64,000 nucleotides of DNA from Chloroflexota bacterium (GCA_029262675.1 JAJCYW010000010.1:255166-319165); one strand, 5' to 3'; numbered from the stretch's first letter, positions 22,911 through 33,738 are shown. The notes: generated from the sequence alone by a model not told the origin. A program made the numbers and translations.

Positions 22911-24613
22911 CCGCTACACGGCTCCTTCGCGTCAACCTCAGCGACCTCTCGGTAACGGTCGAAGATGCGCCGGAAGCGTACGCGCTGCTGGGCGGCCGGG
23001 CGCTGACGTCGCACATCGTTTCTACTGAAGTCCCGCCGGACTGCGACGCGCTAGGCGCGGAAAACAAGCTGGTGATGGCGCCCGGCCTGCTCGGCGGTAC
23101 CGCCGCCACCACGTCCGGCCGCACATCGTTCGGCGCGAAGAGCCCGCTCACGGGCGGCTGCAAAGAGGCCAACGTGGGCGGGACGCTGGGCCACCGCCTC
23201 TCGCGCCTCGGCGTCAAGGCTGTCGTCATCGAGGGGTCACCCCCCGACGACGCCTGGCGTATCCTGCACATCGCTGGCGTCGATGGTGGCGGCGCCCGGC
23301 TCGAGGTCGCGTCGGACGGGCTCGCCGGCCTCGGCACCTACGACACCGTCGAACGCCTTCTGGCCGGAGAGCTGCGGACGAAGAGCGTCGCCTGCATCGG
23401 CCCGGCCGGCGAGCAGCGAATGACGGGCGCGTCGATCGCGGTCAACGACCCGGAAGGTCGCCCGACGCGCCACGCCGCCCGTGGCGGGCTGGGCGCGCTG
23501 ATGGGCGCGCAGCGTCTGAAAGCGATCGTCGTCGACGACGGCGGTGCGAAGAACGTGGAAGCGGCGGACAAGGACGCCTATCGAGGCCTGGTGCTGGGCT
23601 TCTCCAAGACGACGCTGGAGGACCCGCGGATAGAAAACATGAGCGCCTACGGCACGGCCGGCGTGCTCGGCTACGTCAACCGCGACAAGATCTCCAGCCT
23701 GCCGACACGGAATCATCGCTTCGGCACGTTTGAGAGCGGGGAAGCGCTCGGCGGACAGCGGATAGCGGAGCTGGCGCCCGAACGCGGCGGCAAGATGCTG
23801 CCCTGCATGGCCGGCTGCATCATCAAGTGCGCCATCCTCTTCAACGACGCGCAAGGCGACCACCTCACGACCGCGCTCGAGTTCGAGACCCTCACGCTGC
23901 TGGGCGCAAATCTCGAAATCGACAACCTGGAGGCCGTCGCACGGATGGACCGCCTCTGCGACGACCTTGGTTTAGACACTATCGAAACTGGTAACGCCTT
24001 CGGCGTCGCGATGGAGGCGGGCGCGGCGGCCTTTGGCGACTGGGAGGCGGCGTTAGGGCTGTTCGACGAGATCCGCCGCGCCACCGAGTTGGGCCGCGTC
24101 CTCGGCAACGGCACCGTGGCGACGGCGCGCCACTTTGGCATCGAGCGCGTGCCTGCGGTGAAAGGCCAGGGGCTGCCTGCCTGGGAGCCGCGGACGCTGA
24201 AAGCGATGGGCGTGACCTATGCCACTAGCCCCCAGGGCGCGGACCACACCGCCGCGCTGGTGACGGCCCGGGGGGTGACGGACGAGACGTACGTAAAGGC
24301 CTCGCGATCGGAACAGACGCTGCAGACGGCTGTCGACTCCGTGGGCCTCTGCCAGTTCTCGAACCCGGCGGCCGCGGACATGGCGTCGCTGGTCAACGCC
24401 CAGCTCGGCGCATCGTGGACGGAAGACGACGTGCTGGCGATGGGTTGGAACTGCATGAAGGAAGAGCGCGACTTCAACCACAGCGCCGGCTTCCGGCGCG
24501 ACGCGGAGCAATTGCCGGACTTCTTGCGCAGCGAACCGCTGACGACGCCGGACGGAGAGGAAGCGTTCGACCTATCCGATGACCTGATCGAAACGTTCTG
24601 GGCCGGCCCTTAG
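22907..24613 (+). CDS. Aldehyde:ferredoxin oxidoreductase family protein (tungsten pterin enzyme)
   Basis: A 568-aa AOR-family enzyme; members hold a tungsto-bispterin and a 4Fe-4S cluster and oxidise aldehydes or related substrates with ferredoxin. The N-terminal domain has R-x-N-L-S and G-G-R-A-L-T-S, then L-x-G-T-A-A-T-T-S-G-R-T-S-F-G-A-K-S-P-L-T-G. A cysteine cluster follows in P-C-M-A-G-C-I-I-K-C near 303-312, and another Cys lies in V-G-L-C-Q-F near 482, as expected for the cluster ligands. The GTG at 22907 overlaps the MOSC stop by 4 bp. A Rieske ferredoxin is 55 bp downstream. Substrate unknown. Confidence 0.9.
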   Translation: MTATRLLRVNLSDLSVTVEDAPEAYALLGGRALTSHIVSTEVPPDCDALGAENKLVMAPGLLGGTAATTSGRTSFGAKSPLTGGCKEANVGGTLGHRLSRLGVKAVVIEGSPPDDAWRILHIAGVDGGGARLEVASDGLAGLGTYDTVERLLAGELRTKSVACIGPAGEQRMTGASIAVNDPEGRPTRHAARGGLGALMGAQRLKAIVVDDGGAKNVEAADKDAYRGLVLGFSKTTLEDPRIENMSAYGTAGVLGYVNRDKISSLPTRNHRFGTFESGEALGGQRIAELAPERGGKMLPCMAGCIIKCAILFNDAQGDHLTTALEFETLTLLGANLEIDNLEAVARMDRLCDDLGLDTIETGNAFGVAMEAGAAAFGDWEAALGLFDEIRRATELGRVLGNGTVATARHFGIERVPAVKGQGLPAWEPRTLKAMGVTYATSPQGADHTAALVTARGVTDETYVKASRSEQTLQTAVDSVGLCQFSNPAAADMASLVNAQLGASWTEDDVLAMGWNCMKEERDFNHSAGFRRDAEQLPDFLRSEPLTTPDGEEAFDLSDDLIETFWAGP

Positions 24614-24668
24614 GGTGCCCCAGTAGCCCGCCCTATCGGCCGATGCTTAAGGCAGGACGGAGGAGACC

Positions 24669-24992
24669 ATGTCGAATTTTAAGACCGTCGCGAGAGCCGG
24701 GGATCTTCAGCCCGGTGACCTCAAGCACATCGAACTGGAAGACGAGACGCAGATCTGCCTGGCCAACGTCGACGGCACGATCTACGCGATCGGCGGCGAG
24801 TGTACCCACCTCGGCGGACCTCTCGGGGAAGGCGAGCTGAACGGCAAGATGATAGTTTGCCCTTGGCACAGCGCCGAGTTCGACGCGACGACCGGTGAGG
24901 CGACCTGCCCTCCGGCCGAGGACGCGGAGCCGGTGTACGAAGTGCGCGTGGTGGGCGAAGACGTCCAGGTCGCGCTGCCGGACGCGGACTAG
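24669..24992 (+). CDS. Rieske-type [2Fe-2S] ferredoxin
   Basis: A 107-aa stand-alone Rieske protein. The cluster motifs are C-T-H-L-G-G-P-L (C-x-H) near 45 and C-P-W-H-S-A-E-F (C-x-x-H) near 64, spaced as in bacterial Rieske ferredoxins of dioxygenase and nitrite-reductase type. It lacks a membrane anchor or Tat signal, so it is cytoplasmic. GGACGGAGGAGACC lies before the ATG. Directly after the aldehyde oxidoreductase gene, it could be that enzyme's electron carrier (inference). Confidence 0.93.
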   Translation: MSNFKTVARAGDLQPGDLKHIELEDETQICLANVDGTIYAIGGECTHLGGPLGEGELNGKMIVCPWHSAEFDATTGEATCPPAEDAEPVYEVRVVGEDVQVALPDAD

Positions 24993-25043
24993 GTGCGCCC
25001 CGGGAGCACGTCCCGGAACGCGGCCGTTTAGGGCAAACCCTGG

Positions 25044-25072
25044 TTGACGATCGATTATGGTTGCCGTACACT
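25044..25072 (+). promoter_or_regulatory. Promoter of the SAM-recycling operon
   Basis: -35 TTGACG (25044-25049), 17-bp spacer and -10 TACACT (25067-25072). Transcription would begin about 20 bases before the SAM aptamer. Confidence 0.65.
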
Positions 25073-25098
25073 TGTCATACAACTGAATACGGACACAA

Positions 25099-25263
25099 CT
25101 CTTATCAAGAGTGGTGGAGGGATCGGCCCGAAGAAGCCCAGCAACCGGCCTTCGCTTCGGCGATGCGCGCGGTGCCAACTCCGGCCTTGCATGAAAGAGC
25201 GCGAGGCGAGATGAGAGCGAATAGCTTCGCGACTTCTCACACCACGAGAAGTCGATTTTTATT
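25099..25263 (+). promoter_or_regulatory. SAM-I (S-box) riboswitch with terminator
   Basis: The aptamer (25099-25217) shows the S-box landmarks: P1 CTCTTATC at the start pairing with GATGAGAG at the end, AAGAGTGGTGGAGGGA, GGCCCGAAGAAGCCC-GCAACC, GGTGCCAACTCC and GAAAGAG. It is followed by an intrinsic terminator: CGACTTCTC (25230-25238), 7-base loop, GAGAAGTCG (25246-25254), ATTTTTATT. Bound S-adenosylmethionine should stabilise P1 and let the terminator form, shutting off mtnP-GNAT-ahcY-metK when SAM is plentiful. Confidence 0.93.
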
Positions 25264-25280
25264 GTCTAGCAGCCAGTTAC

Positions 25281-26180
25281 TTGCAGAGAAGGAATCGTGA
25301 CATTAATACAGCGGACGTAGCCATCATCGGCGGCACAGGCTTCTACCAGATGGACGGCCTCACCGATCTAGAGGAGGTCGATGTCGACACGCCGTTCGGC
25401 AAGCCGAGCGACAGCATCCTGCTCGGAACGCTTGGCCCGGTGCGGCTGGCGTTTTTGCCGCGTCACGGCCGGGGCCACCGCATCCTGCCCTCGGAACTGC
25501 CCGCGCTCGCGAACATCTGGGCGCTCAAGCAGTTGGGCGTGGGGCGCGTGATCTCCGTGAGCGCTGTTGGCAGCCTGCGCGATGAGCTGCAGCCGCTGCA
25601 CGTCGTTGTGCCGGATCAACTCATCGACCGCACGCGCGGCCGGCCGAGCACCTTCTTCGGGAGGGGACTTGTCGCGCATGTCGCGTTCGCTCAGCCGTTT
25701 TGCCCCGTGCTTCGCGATGTGCTCTATGGCGCAGGGGAAACGTCCGGAGCCAAGACGCACCACGGCGGCACCAGCGTGGTGATCGACGGCCCCGCGTTTT
25801 CGACGCAGGCCGAGTCCCGCATGTATCGAGCTTGGAACGCGGACATTATCGGCATGACGGCGCTGCCGGAAGCCAAGCTGGCGCGCGAGGCCGAGCTCTG
25901 CTACGCGAACCTCTCGCTCGTGACCGACTACGACGCCTGGCACGAGAGCCGGGAGCCGGTGACGGCGGAGATGATCATCGGCAACCTCACGAAGAACGTG
26001 GAGACCGCGAAGCGAATCGTCGCGACCGCCGTCGGCGCGTTGTCGCCCGAACGGGAGTGCGCGTGCCCGGACGCGTTGGCGATGGCGCTGGTGACACCCG
26101 GAAACCTGGTACCTGAAGATACGAAGCGCGAACTGGAGCCCATCGTCGGGCGCTACATGCGGGTGGAGGCGCTGTCGTAG
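25281..26180 (+). CDS. mtnP: S-methyl-5'-thioadenosine phosphorylase
   Basis: Phosphorolyses methylthioadenosine to adenine and methylthioribose-1-phosphate in methionine salvage. Family motifs: I-I-G-G-T-G-F-Y at the start, L-P-R-H-G-R-G-H-R, S-V-S-A-V-G-S-L-R, V-P-D-Q-L-I-D-R-T, D-G-P-A-F-S-T-Q-A-E-S and G-M-T-A-L-P-E-A-K-L-A-R-E-A-E. The start is unclear: the frame begins with TTG at 25281, but the best ribosome-binding sequence (AGAAGGA, 25287-25293) lies after it and points to a GTG at 25297 that is out of frame, or to an in-frame ATT at 25302. First gene behind the SAM riboswitch. Confidence 0.92.
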   Translation: MQRRNRDINTADVAIIGGTGFYQMDGLTDLEEVDVDTPFGKPSDSILLGTLGPVRLAFLPRHGRGHRILPSELPALANIWALKQLGVGRVISVSAVGSLRDELQPLHVVVPDQLIDRTRGRPSTFFGRGLVAHVAFAQPFCPVLRDVLYGAGETSGAKTHHGGTSVVIDGPAFSTQAESRMYRAWNADIIGMTALPEAKLAREAELCYANLSLVTDYDAWHESREPVTAEMIIGNLTKNVETAKRIVATAVGALSPERECACPDALAMALVTPGNLVPEDTKRELEPIVGRYMRVEALS

Positions 26181-26181
26181 C

Positions 26182-27084
26182 ATGACTGATCGACCGCTGC
26201 ACCGTGGCTACGTGGCGCAGGCGAAGTCCGAGTACCTGGTGCGGCGGCTGGGCGATCGTGAGCAACTGCTCTCGCTGCTCTCGCCGCACCGGACCTATGC
26301 CGCCTACGCCATCGGCCAGCTCGAGCCGCACCTGTTCGGTCGCAGCGAGTGGTGGGTGGCGCGCGGCGCTGTCGGCCAAGCGTTGTATCTGAACTCGCAC
26401 GGTGGCCTGGGCGATGCGCTGTTCGCGCTGGGCCCGGCGGACGCGCTGGAGGCGATCATGATGCTGCATCCCGGTCCGCGCCACACGTTCCTCACCTGCC
26501 AGCCGCACCACCTGGAGGTCGTGCAGCGACACTACGTGCTGCCGGAAGTCTACGAGATGGCGCGGATGCGTGTTGACCGCCAAACGTTCACGCCCGTTGC
26601 CGGCGACGCCCGCCGTTTGAGCGGCCGCGACGTGCGCAGGATTAACCGTCTGTACAGAGCAGAGGGTACGCCGGCCTTCTACACGGCACAGAACATCGAT
26701 GACGCGGTCTACTACGGCGCTTGTGACGACGACCAGCTCGTCGCCGTCGCCGGGACCCACGTCGTCGCGACATCGCAGGGCATCGGCGTGATCGGCAACG
26801 TCTTCACGAACCCCCGCCACCGCGGCAGGGGTTGGGGAACGGTCGTCACCAGCGCCGTCACTCGCGAGCTGCTCTCCAGCGGACGCGATGCGGTGCTGAG
26901 CGTCGATCCGGGGAACGAACGGGCCGTGCGCGCCTACCGGAGGCTCGGATTTCGCGAAGTCGGCCGCATCATCGAAGGGCCGGCCGTGCGGCGTGACCTC
27001 GGCTTCACCGCCTTCGTGCGGCGGCAGCTCGCGGCGATTCGCGGGCGGCGCTACGGAGCGGAGCTTGTCCATCTGTCAGCCTGA
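26182..27084 (+). CDS. GNAT-family acetyltransferase in the SAM operon
   Basis: A 300-aa protein with a C-terminal GNAT domain: G-V-I-G-N-V-F-T, then R-H-R-G-R-G-W-G-T (acetyl-CoA loop, about 211-219) and N-E-R-A-V-R-A-Y-R-R-L-G-F. The first 130 residues form a second, divergent domain without clear motif, as in two-domain GNAT proteins. The ATG lies two bases after the mtnP stop, and ahcY follows 48 bp later, so it belongs to the riboswitch-controlled operon. Its substrate is unknown; no other methionine-cycle acetyltransferase is known to me in this position. Confidence 0.85.
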   Translation: MTDRPLHRGYVAQAKSEYLVRRLGDREQLLSLLSPHRTYAAYAIGQLEPHLFGRSEWWVARGAVGQALYLNSHGGLGDALFALGPADALEAIMMLHPGPRHTFLTCQPHHLEVVQRHYVLPEVYEMARMRVDRQTFTPVAGDARRLSGRDVRRINRLYRAEGTPAFYTAQNIDDAVYYGACDDDQLVAVAGTHVVATSQGIGVIGNVFTNPRHRGRGWGTVVTSAVTRELLSSGRDAVLSVDPGNERAVRAYRRLGFREVGRIIEGPAVRRDLGFTAFVRRQLAAIRGRRYGAELVHLSA

Positions 27085-28407
<1,323 letters not shown>

Positions 28408-28438
28408 CGAGAATGCGTAGCAATAAAGGAGACACACG

Positions 28439-29695
28439 ATGAGCGAAACAACCTTCATGAGTTCACCCTCGCTGTTCTTAACGTCCGAGTCGGTCACGGA
28501 AGGGCACCCGGACAAGATGTGCGACCAGATATCTGACGCCATCCTCGACGCGATCCTTGCCCAGCACCCGCAGGCCCGCGTCGCCTGCGAGACGGCTGTG
28601 ACGACAGGCCTGGTGCTGGTGACCGGCGAGATCACGACCGAATGCTACGTCGATATGCCGGCCGTCATCCGCGACACGGTACGAGAGATAGGCTACACGC
28701 GCGCCAAGTACGGGTTCGACTTCGAGACCTGCGGCGTGATGATCTCCGTCAACGAGCAGTCGGGCGATATCGCCCAGGGCGTGGACCATTCCTACGAGGA
28801 GCGCGCAGGAGAAGCGACTGCCGACGAACTGCCGTTGGAACAGGGCGCCGGCGACCAGGGCATGATGATCGGCTTCGCCTGCAACGAGACCAAGCAACTG
28901 ATGCCGCTCACCATCTCGCTGGCGCACCAGCTCTGCCAGAAGATGGCGCAGCTTCGTAAGGACGGTGAGCTGCCGTATCTTCGCCCGGACGGCAAGTCCC
29001 AAGTAACAGTGGAGTACGCCTACGGCAAGCCGAAGCGCGTCGATGCGGTGGTGCTCTCCAGCCAGCATGACCCCTCTGTTCCGCACGACCAGCTGCAGAA
29101 GGAGCTAACACAGAAAGTAGCGAAGGCCGTGATCCCGGCCGACCTGCTGGACGAACACACACGCTTCTTCGTCAACCCTACCGGACGCTTCGTCGTCGGC
29201 GGGCCGATGGGCGATGCCGGCCTCACGGGACGCAAGATCATCGTCGATACCTACGGCGGTGTCGCCCGCCACGGCGGCGGCGCCTTCTCCGGCAAAGACC
29301 CCTCGAAGGTCGACCGCTCCGCCGCCTACGCCGCGCGCTACGTGGCGAAGAACATCGTCGCGGCCGGCCTCGCCGACCGCGCCGAGTTCCAGCTCTCCTA
29401 CGCGATCGGTGTGTCGCAGCCGACGTCGGTGGCGATCGAGACGTTTGGGACCGGGACGGTGGACGACGCGCTGATCCTGCAGTTGGTACGCGATCACTTC
29501 GATCTGCGGCCGGGCGCCATCATCCGCGATCTGGATCTGCGCCGGCCTATCTACCGCGCAACTGCGGCCTACGGACACTTCGGCCGCGAGGACATCGACG
29601 CGCCGTGGGAGCGCACGGACCGGGCGGACGTCCTGCGCGACGCCGCGAAGCGCGCCGGCGGCACAGCAGCCGCAGCGACGGAGGCGCGCGGGTAG
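28439..29695 (+). CDS. metK: S-adenosylmethionine synthetase
   Basis: Makes SAM from methionine and ATP. The 418-aa protein has all family motifs: [16 protein letters not shown] at the N-terminus, [12 protein letters not shown], and [19 protein letters not shown]. The last 20 residues are Ala-rich and variable. The ATG is preceded by AAAGGAGA. Last of the SAM-related genes after the riboswitch, so its production should fall when SAM is high. Confidence 0.97.
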   Translation: MSETTFMSSPSLFLTSESVTEGHPDKMCDQISDAILDAILAQHPQARVACETAVTTGLVLVTGEITTECYVDMPAVIRDTVREIGYTRAKYGFDFETCGVMISVNEQSGDIAQGVDHSYEERAGEATADELPLEQGAGDQGMMIGFACNETKQLMPLTISLAHQLCQKMAQLRKDGELPYLRPDGKSQVTVEYAYGKPKRVDAVVLSSQHDPSVPHDQLQKELTQKVAKAVIPADLLDEHTRFFVNPTGRFVVGGPMGDAGLTGRKIIVDTYGGVARHGGGAFSGKDPSKVDRSAAYAARYVAKNIVAAGLADRAEFQLSYAIGVSQPTSVAIETFGTGTVDDALILQLVRDHFDLRPGAIIRDLDLRRPIYRATAAYGHFGREDIDAPWERTDRADVLRDAAKRAGGTAAAATEARG

Positions 29696-29786
29696 GCGAG
29701 ATTCTTTGGCTGGCGGCGCGACTGACATCGCGCAGGCCGGCGTACGATCTCTCCGCCAAGCGGGACCGCGCGCAAGGAGGCGCAAG

Positions 29787-30491
29787 TTGTTTGCCATCAT
29801 CATCGCCGGAGGAGAGGGTCAGCGGCTGCGTCCTCTCACTGACGACCGGCCGAAATCGATGGTTGACCTCGGCGGGAAGCCGATCTTGGAGCACCAGCTC
29901 CTCTGGCTGCGCGAGAACGGCGTCACGGATGTCGTTGTCGCGTGCGGTTACCTGCACGAGGTGATCCAGGAACATTTCGGTGAAGGCTCGGCGATTGGCC
30001 TCAAGATGCGCTACTCCATCGAGGAAGAGCCGCTGGGCCGCGGCGGCGCGCTGAAGCTGGCGGCCGGCCAGATCCCGCCCACAGAACGCATTGTCGTCGC
30101 GCTCAACGGCGATAACGTCTTCACGCACCCTCTCGGGCCCATGCTCGAGCAGCACGCCCGTACGAGCGCCGTGGGCACGCTGCTGTTGACGCAGCTGCGA
30201 AGCCCGTATGGCATCGTCCGCCAGGAGGGCGAACGTATCACTGCATTTGAAGAAAAGCCGCTCCTGCCGCACTGGCTGAGCGCCGGCATGTATCTCCTGA
30301 ACCGCGGCTTCTTCGACATGCTTCCGGACAAGGGTGACCACGAAGACAGCCTCTTTCCGCAACTCGTCGAGGAGGGACGCCTCTACGCATACCGCTCCGA
30401 CAGCTACTGGAAAGCAATCGATACCGTGAAAGACCTTAAAGAAGCCGCCGCACAACTCGAGCAGCAGCAGGACGGCCAGGTGACGCCATGA
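29787..30491 (+). CDS. Sugar-phosphate nucleotidyltransferase
   Basis: A 234-aa nucleotidyltransferase of the mannose-1-phosphate guanylyl- / glucose-1-phosphate thymidylyl-transferase type. Motifs: I-I-A-G-G-E-G-Q-R-L-R-P-L-T near the start, R-P-K-S-M-V, P-I-L-E-H-Q, then L-N-G-D-N (metal site) and F-E-E-K-P. It lacks the C-terminal beta-helix of longer relatives. The start is TTG 29787, six bases after AAGGAGG. The stop overlaps the next ATG (ATGA), coupling it to a phosphoglucose/phosphomannose isomerase, so a role in making an activated hexose such as GDP-mannose is likely. Confidence 0.85.
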   Translation: MFAIIIAGGEGQRLRPLTDDRPKSMVDLGGKPILEHQLLWLRENGVTDVVVACGYLHEVIQEHFGEGSAIGLKMRYSIEEEPLGRGGALKLAAGQIPPTERIVVALNGDNVFTHPLGPMLEQHARTSAVGTLLLTQLRSPYGIVRQEGERITAFEEKPLLPHWLSAGMYLLNRGFFDMLPDKGDHEDSLFPQLVEEGRLYAYRSDSYWKAIDTVKDLKEAAAQLEQQQDGQVTP

Positions 30492-31549
30492 GCGGCGCTG
30501 ACCTTGACGACCGCGAAACTGTCGAGCGGCTCGACCCGGAAGGCCTGCTCGCCCGCATAGAGGCGCTGCCGGAACAGTGCGAGGAGGCGTGGCAGCGAGC
30601 CAGGTCGCTTGAGCTGCCGGCGGCGCACGCCGGCGCGTCTGACATCGTGCTGCTGGGTATGGGTGGCTCTGCGATCTCCGGAGACATTGTACGTTCGCTC
30701 AGCGCCGCCTCCGGCGGCAAGCCGGTGGCGCTTGTGCGCGGGTACGACCTGCCTGCGTCGGTCGGGGAGCGGACGCTCGTGATCGCCTGCAGTCACAGCG
30801 GGAATACTGAAGAAACGCTCTCCGCGTACGGACAGGCGATCGCCGCCGGCGCGATGACGGCCGTCATCACCACCGGCGGCCGTATCGCGGAGCTAGCATC
30901 GGACGCGGGAGCGCCAGTGTTCGCCTACGAGTACGAAGGCGAGCCGCGGTCGTCGCTTGGCCACCAGCTAATGACGCTAGTTGCGCTGGGCGAGCGAATC
31001 GGCCTGCTCGAAAGCCAGCAGGCGGCCGTAGCCGAAGCCACAGCTTTGATGAGAGAGCAGCGCGCGCGGCTGGGTTACTCCGCGCGAGAGACCCAGAACG
31101 AGGCGAAGCAACTCGCCCGCAGGCTGCGCGGACGGCTGCCGATCGTCGTCGGCGCCGGTGTGTTGACAGAAGCCGCCTACCGCTGGAAGACGCAGTTCAA
31201 CGAAAACAGCAAGTGCTGGGCGATCGCGGAGCAGCTTCCGGAGCTCGACCACAACAGCATCGTCGGCTTCGGCCTGCCGGACGTATCGGCGCTGCATGCC
31301 GTCTTCTTGAGAAGTGGGGGACTGCATCCTCGCGTACTATTGCGTTACGACGCTACGGCCGACGCACTGGAGGACGCCGGCGTGTCGTGCGAGGTCGTCG
31401 ATACGCCTGGCGAGAGCGCGTTGGCCAGAGTCCTGGCCGCCGTCTTCCACGGCGACCTGGTGAGCTACTACCTGGCGTTGCTGTACGGCATCTCGCCTTC
31501 CCCGGTGGCCCCGATCGATAAGCTCAAGGCTCGCCTAGCCGAGAGCTAG
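30488..31549 (+). CDS. Bifunctional phosphoglucose/phosphomannose isomerase
   Basis: A 353-aa SIS-fold isomerase of the bacterial/archaeal PGI/PMI type that interconverts fructose-6-phosphate with glucose-6- or mannose-6-phosphate. Typical motifs: V-L-L-G-M-G-G-S-A-I-S-G-D (about 53-65), S-H-S-G-N-T-E-E-T (about 102-110) and K-T-Q-F-N-E-N-S-K (about 234-242), with E-L-D-H-N further on. The ATG overlaps the nucleotidyltransferase stop by 4 bp. The pair could supply GDP-mannose or related precursors for surface glycans. Confidence 0.9.
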   Translation: MSGADLDDRETVERLDPEGLLARIEALPEQCEEAWQRARSLELPAAHAGASDIVLLGMGGSAISGDIVRSLSAASGGKPVALVRGYDLPASVGERTLVIACSHSGNTEETLSAYGQAIAAGAMTAVITTGGRIAELASDAGAPVFAYEYEGEPRSSLGHQLMTLVALGERIGLLESQQAAVAEATALMREQRARLGYSARETQNEAKQLARRLRGRLPIVVGAGVLTEAAYRWKTQFNENSKCWAIAEQLPELDHNSIVGFGLPDVSALHAVFLRSGGLHPRVLLRYDATADALEDAGVSCEVVDTPGESALARVLAAVFHGDLVSYYLALLYGISPSPVAPIDKLKARLAES

Positions 31550-31608
31550 AAGCTCACTGCCTGAGAACTCGAATTTCGCCCAGCAGCTAGCTTTGCGCGC
31601 GTTCGAGC

Positions 31609-31680
31609 CCACGAGGCGAGAACGCCCTGAGAAGCGCCACGAGGCGAGAACGCACAAAGATAGCGCCACGAGCCGAGGGC
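31609..31680. repeat. Three short direct repeats, about 28-29 bp apart
   Basis: CCACGAGGCGAGAACGC begins at 31609 and 31637, and a diverged copy (CCACGAGCCGAGGGC) at 31666. They lie in the 216-bp gap between converging genes, next to the terminator. Confidence 0.7.
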
Positions 31681-31716
31681 ACCCAAGAGAAGTCCGAGAA
31701 CGCCTAAAGAAAGCAA

Positions 31717-31746
31717 GAACCCGGCCGCACGGCCGGGTTCTCTTGT
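31717..31746. terminator. Bidirectional intrinsic terminator ending the ribosomal run
   Basis: GAACCCGGCCG (31717-31727), loop CA, CGGCCGGGTTC (31730-31740), followed by TCTTGT on the plus strand and TTGCTTTC on the minus strand. It separates the isomerase gene (plus) from rpsI (minus). Confidence 0.8.
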
Positions 31747-31765
31747 GTCTGCGAAGCTTCTCTTC

Positions 31766-32161
31766 CTAGCGCTTCGTGTACTGGGGCGCCTTGCGTGCGC
31801 GCTTGAGGCCGTACTTCTTGCGCTCCTTCACGCGCGCATCGCGCGTGAGGTGGCCGCCCTTGCGCAAGGGGCGCTGGTTGCCCTCATCGGCTGCGATGAG
31901 CGCGCGCGAGATGCCGTGGGCGATCGCGTCGGCCCAGCTGCTGATACCGCCGCCGGCGACCCGCACCTCCAGGTGATAGCGGCCGGCGTTCTCTGTGGCT
32001 TCAAACGGCCGCTCCATCACGTGCCGGTGCAGGATGCGCGTGAACACCTCTTCCAGCGGTTTCTCGTTTACGATGTGATCGCCGGCGCCCGGGTGGAGCC
32101 GAACGCGGGCAACGGCGCACTTGCGCCGGCCGGTGCCGTAGAAGTAGCGCTCGTCAGTCAT
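31766..32161 (-). CDS. rpsI: 30S ribosomal protein S9
   Basis: A 131-aa S9 of normal size; its C-terminal tail reaches the P-site tRNA. Landmarks: [14 protein letters not shown] at 8-21, [12 protein letters not shown] and the basic end with Y-T-K-R. The start overlaps the rplM stop (ATGA). Last gene of the ribosomal run, before a terminator. Confidence 0.97.
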   Translation of the reverse strand: MTDERYFYGTGRRKCAVARVRLHPGAGDHIVNEKPLEEVFTRILHRHVMERPFEATENAGRYHLEVRVAGGGISSWADAIAHGISRALIAADEGNQRPLRKGGHLTRDARVKERKKYGLKRARKAPQYTKR

Positions 32162-32820
32162 TCCTTGTCCTCATCTTTGTCGGCTTTGCTGGCAAGCTCA
32201 GCCGCCGGTGCGTCGCCGCTCTTGGTTACGTCTCCCTTTGCGGCGTCACTCTTGGTATCGGACTTCGACTTCGCCGCCGGCGCCTCCGCGACCGCCCCTG
32301 CGGCCGTCGCCTCGGCTGCTTCAACCTTGGACTCGTCCTGCGGCGCGGGCTCCTGTTCCTTCTTGGCCGCTGGTGCGTCTGGCTGCGGCTTGGCCTTGGC
32401 GGTTCCCGCGTTCACTTGCGCCTCATGCGGGTGGTCCGGGCCGCCGTACACTTTGAGATGGCGCAGGATCTTGCGGCCCAGTTTGTTGTGCGGCAGCATC
32501 CCTTTTACGGCCTGCTGGATCACGCGTTCGGGGTGCCGTTCCAGCATGACGGGGAGGGGAGTCTCCTTGAGGCCCCCCGGGTAGCCGGAGTGGCGATAGT
32601 AGAGCTTCTGCTGCATCTTGGCGCCCGTGACCTTCACCTTCGACGCGTTGACGACGACGACGAAATCGCCGTTGTCCATGTGCGGCGTGAAGGTGGGCCG
32701 GTGCTTGCCGCGCAACAGGACGGCGACCTCCGACGCGAGGCGTCCCAACGGACGCTCCTCGGCGTCGAGCACGTGCCAGCGCTCCACCACATCGCCGGCC
32801 TTTAGTGAGTAGGTCTTCAT
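32158..32820 (-). CDS. rplM: 50S ribosomal protein L13 with a long C-terminal tail
   Basis: A 220-aa L13; the family is about 142-150 aa. Residues 1-137 are ordinary L13 (K-T-Y-S start, [35 protein letters not shown]). Residues 138-220 are a low-complexity tail of Ala, Lys, Asp, Glu and Ser ending K-D-E-D-K-E. ATG 32820 is chosen over an upstream in-frame ATG at 32928 because it gives the conserved start. Coupled to rpsI. Confidence 0.93.
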   Translation of the reverse strand: MKTYSLKAGDVVERWHVLDAEERPLGRLASEVAVLLRGKHRPTFTPHMDNGDFVVVVNASKVKVTGAKMQQKLYYRHSGYPGGLKETPLPVMLERHPERVIQQAVKGMLPHNKLGRKILRHLKVYGGPDHPHEAQVNAGTAKAKPQPDAPAAKKEQEPAPQDESKVEAAEATAAGAVAEAPAAKSKSDTKSDAAKGDVTKSGDAPAAELASKADKDEDKE

Positions 32821-32946
32821 CAGATTCCTAGTCGCTACCGCGAGTCGCCTGGAACAGACGTGTTCTCGCGTCTCGAACACGATCAAAGTCGCTCTTGCGA
32901 AATTGAGAGCTAATGCAGGCCGGCTCACCGGCCGGCCAGGGTACTA

Positions 32947-33738
32947 TCATAGCGTGTCCGGCAGGCTTAGGTCGAGTCCCGGATAGCTCACGCGTACCAG
33001 GCAGAGGCCCTGCGGCGGCGCTACGGGCTCGGCCGTGCATGGTTCGGCCCGTTTGAGCAGGTCTCGCATGTCCGCCACCGTCATCTGCTTACTGCCGATC
33101 TGCGCCAGCACGCCAATCGTTCGCCGTACTTGTTGACGTAGAAAGGCGCTGGCCTTTATCTCTATGATTATAAGCGAACCGTCTCGTTGCACGGCGCAGC
33201 GACTGACCGTGCGGACGGTGGAGACGCCCTCCCGGCGGCTAAAAGCGGCGAAATCGTGCGTACCGGCGAGGACGTCCGCGGCCTTCTGCATCCGGGCGAC
33301 GTCGAGCGGTACGGGGAAGCGCCAGGCCCGGCTGCGCCAGAGCGGAGAGCGAATGGGCTGGTTGTAGATCGTGTAGCGGTAGGTGCGGCTCTCCGCTTCC
33401 CGCCGCGGGTTGAAGCGGTCGTGGACGATACGGGCCATCCGCACGGCGATGTCCTGCGGCAGGTGGGCGTTCAGGCCGCTGACGAAGATGTCGATATCCA
33501 GAGCGGAATCTGTTGTGAACGCGGCGACCTGGCCCGTGGCGTGGACACCCGCGTCCGTCCGGCCAGCGAAGGCGACGCGGATCTGCTCGCCCGTGAGTTG
33601 CCGGAGGGCGGATTCAAGCTCTGCTTGAATACTGGGGGCATTCTTCTGGAACTGCGACCCGCCGTAGCGGCCGCCATCGTATTCGATTACAAGGGCGAGG
33701 CGGCGCGGCCCTTCCTGTGGGGGAGCGCCGCGGGTCAC
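32947..33738 (-). CDS. truA: tRNA pseudouridine synthase A
   Basis: A 263-aa TruA, which makes pseudouridine at positions 38-40 of the tRNA anticodon arm. The catalytic aspartate lies in [10 protein letters not shown] (about 59-68). Other landmarks: I-E-Y-D-G near the start, R-Y-T-I-Y-N near 116, H-D-F-A-A-F-S and [11 protein letters not shown]. The ATG overlaps the rplQ stop by 4 bp; rplM follows after about 126 bp, the usual rplQ-truA-rplM-rpsI order. Confidence 0.94.
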   Translation of the reverse strand: MTRGAPPQEGPRRLALVIEYDGGRYGGSQFQKNAPSIQAELESALRQLTGEQIRVAFAGRTDAGVHATGQVAAFTTDSALDIDIFVSGLNAHLPQDIAVRMARIVHDRFNPRREAESRTYRYTIYNQPIRSPLWRSRAWRFPVPLDVARMQKAADVLAGTHDFAAFSRREGVSTVRTVSRCAVQRDGSLIIIEIKASAFLRQQVRRTIGVLAQIGSKQMTVADMRDLLKRAEPCTAEPVAPPQGLCLVRVSYPGLDLSLPDTL

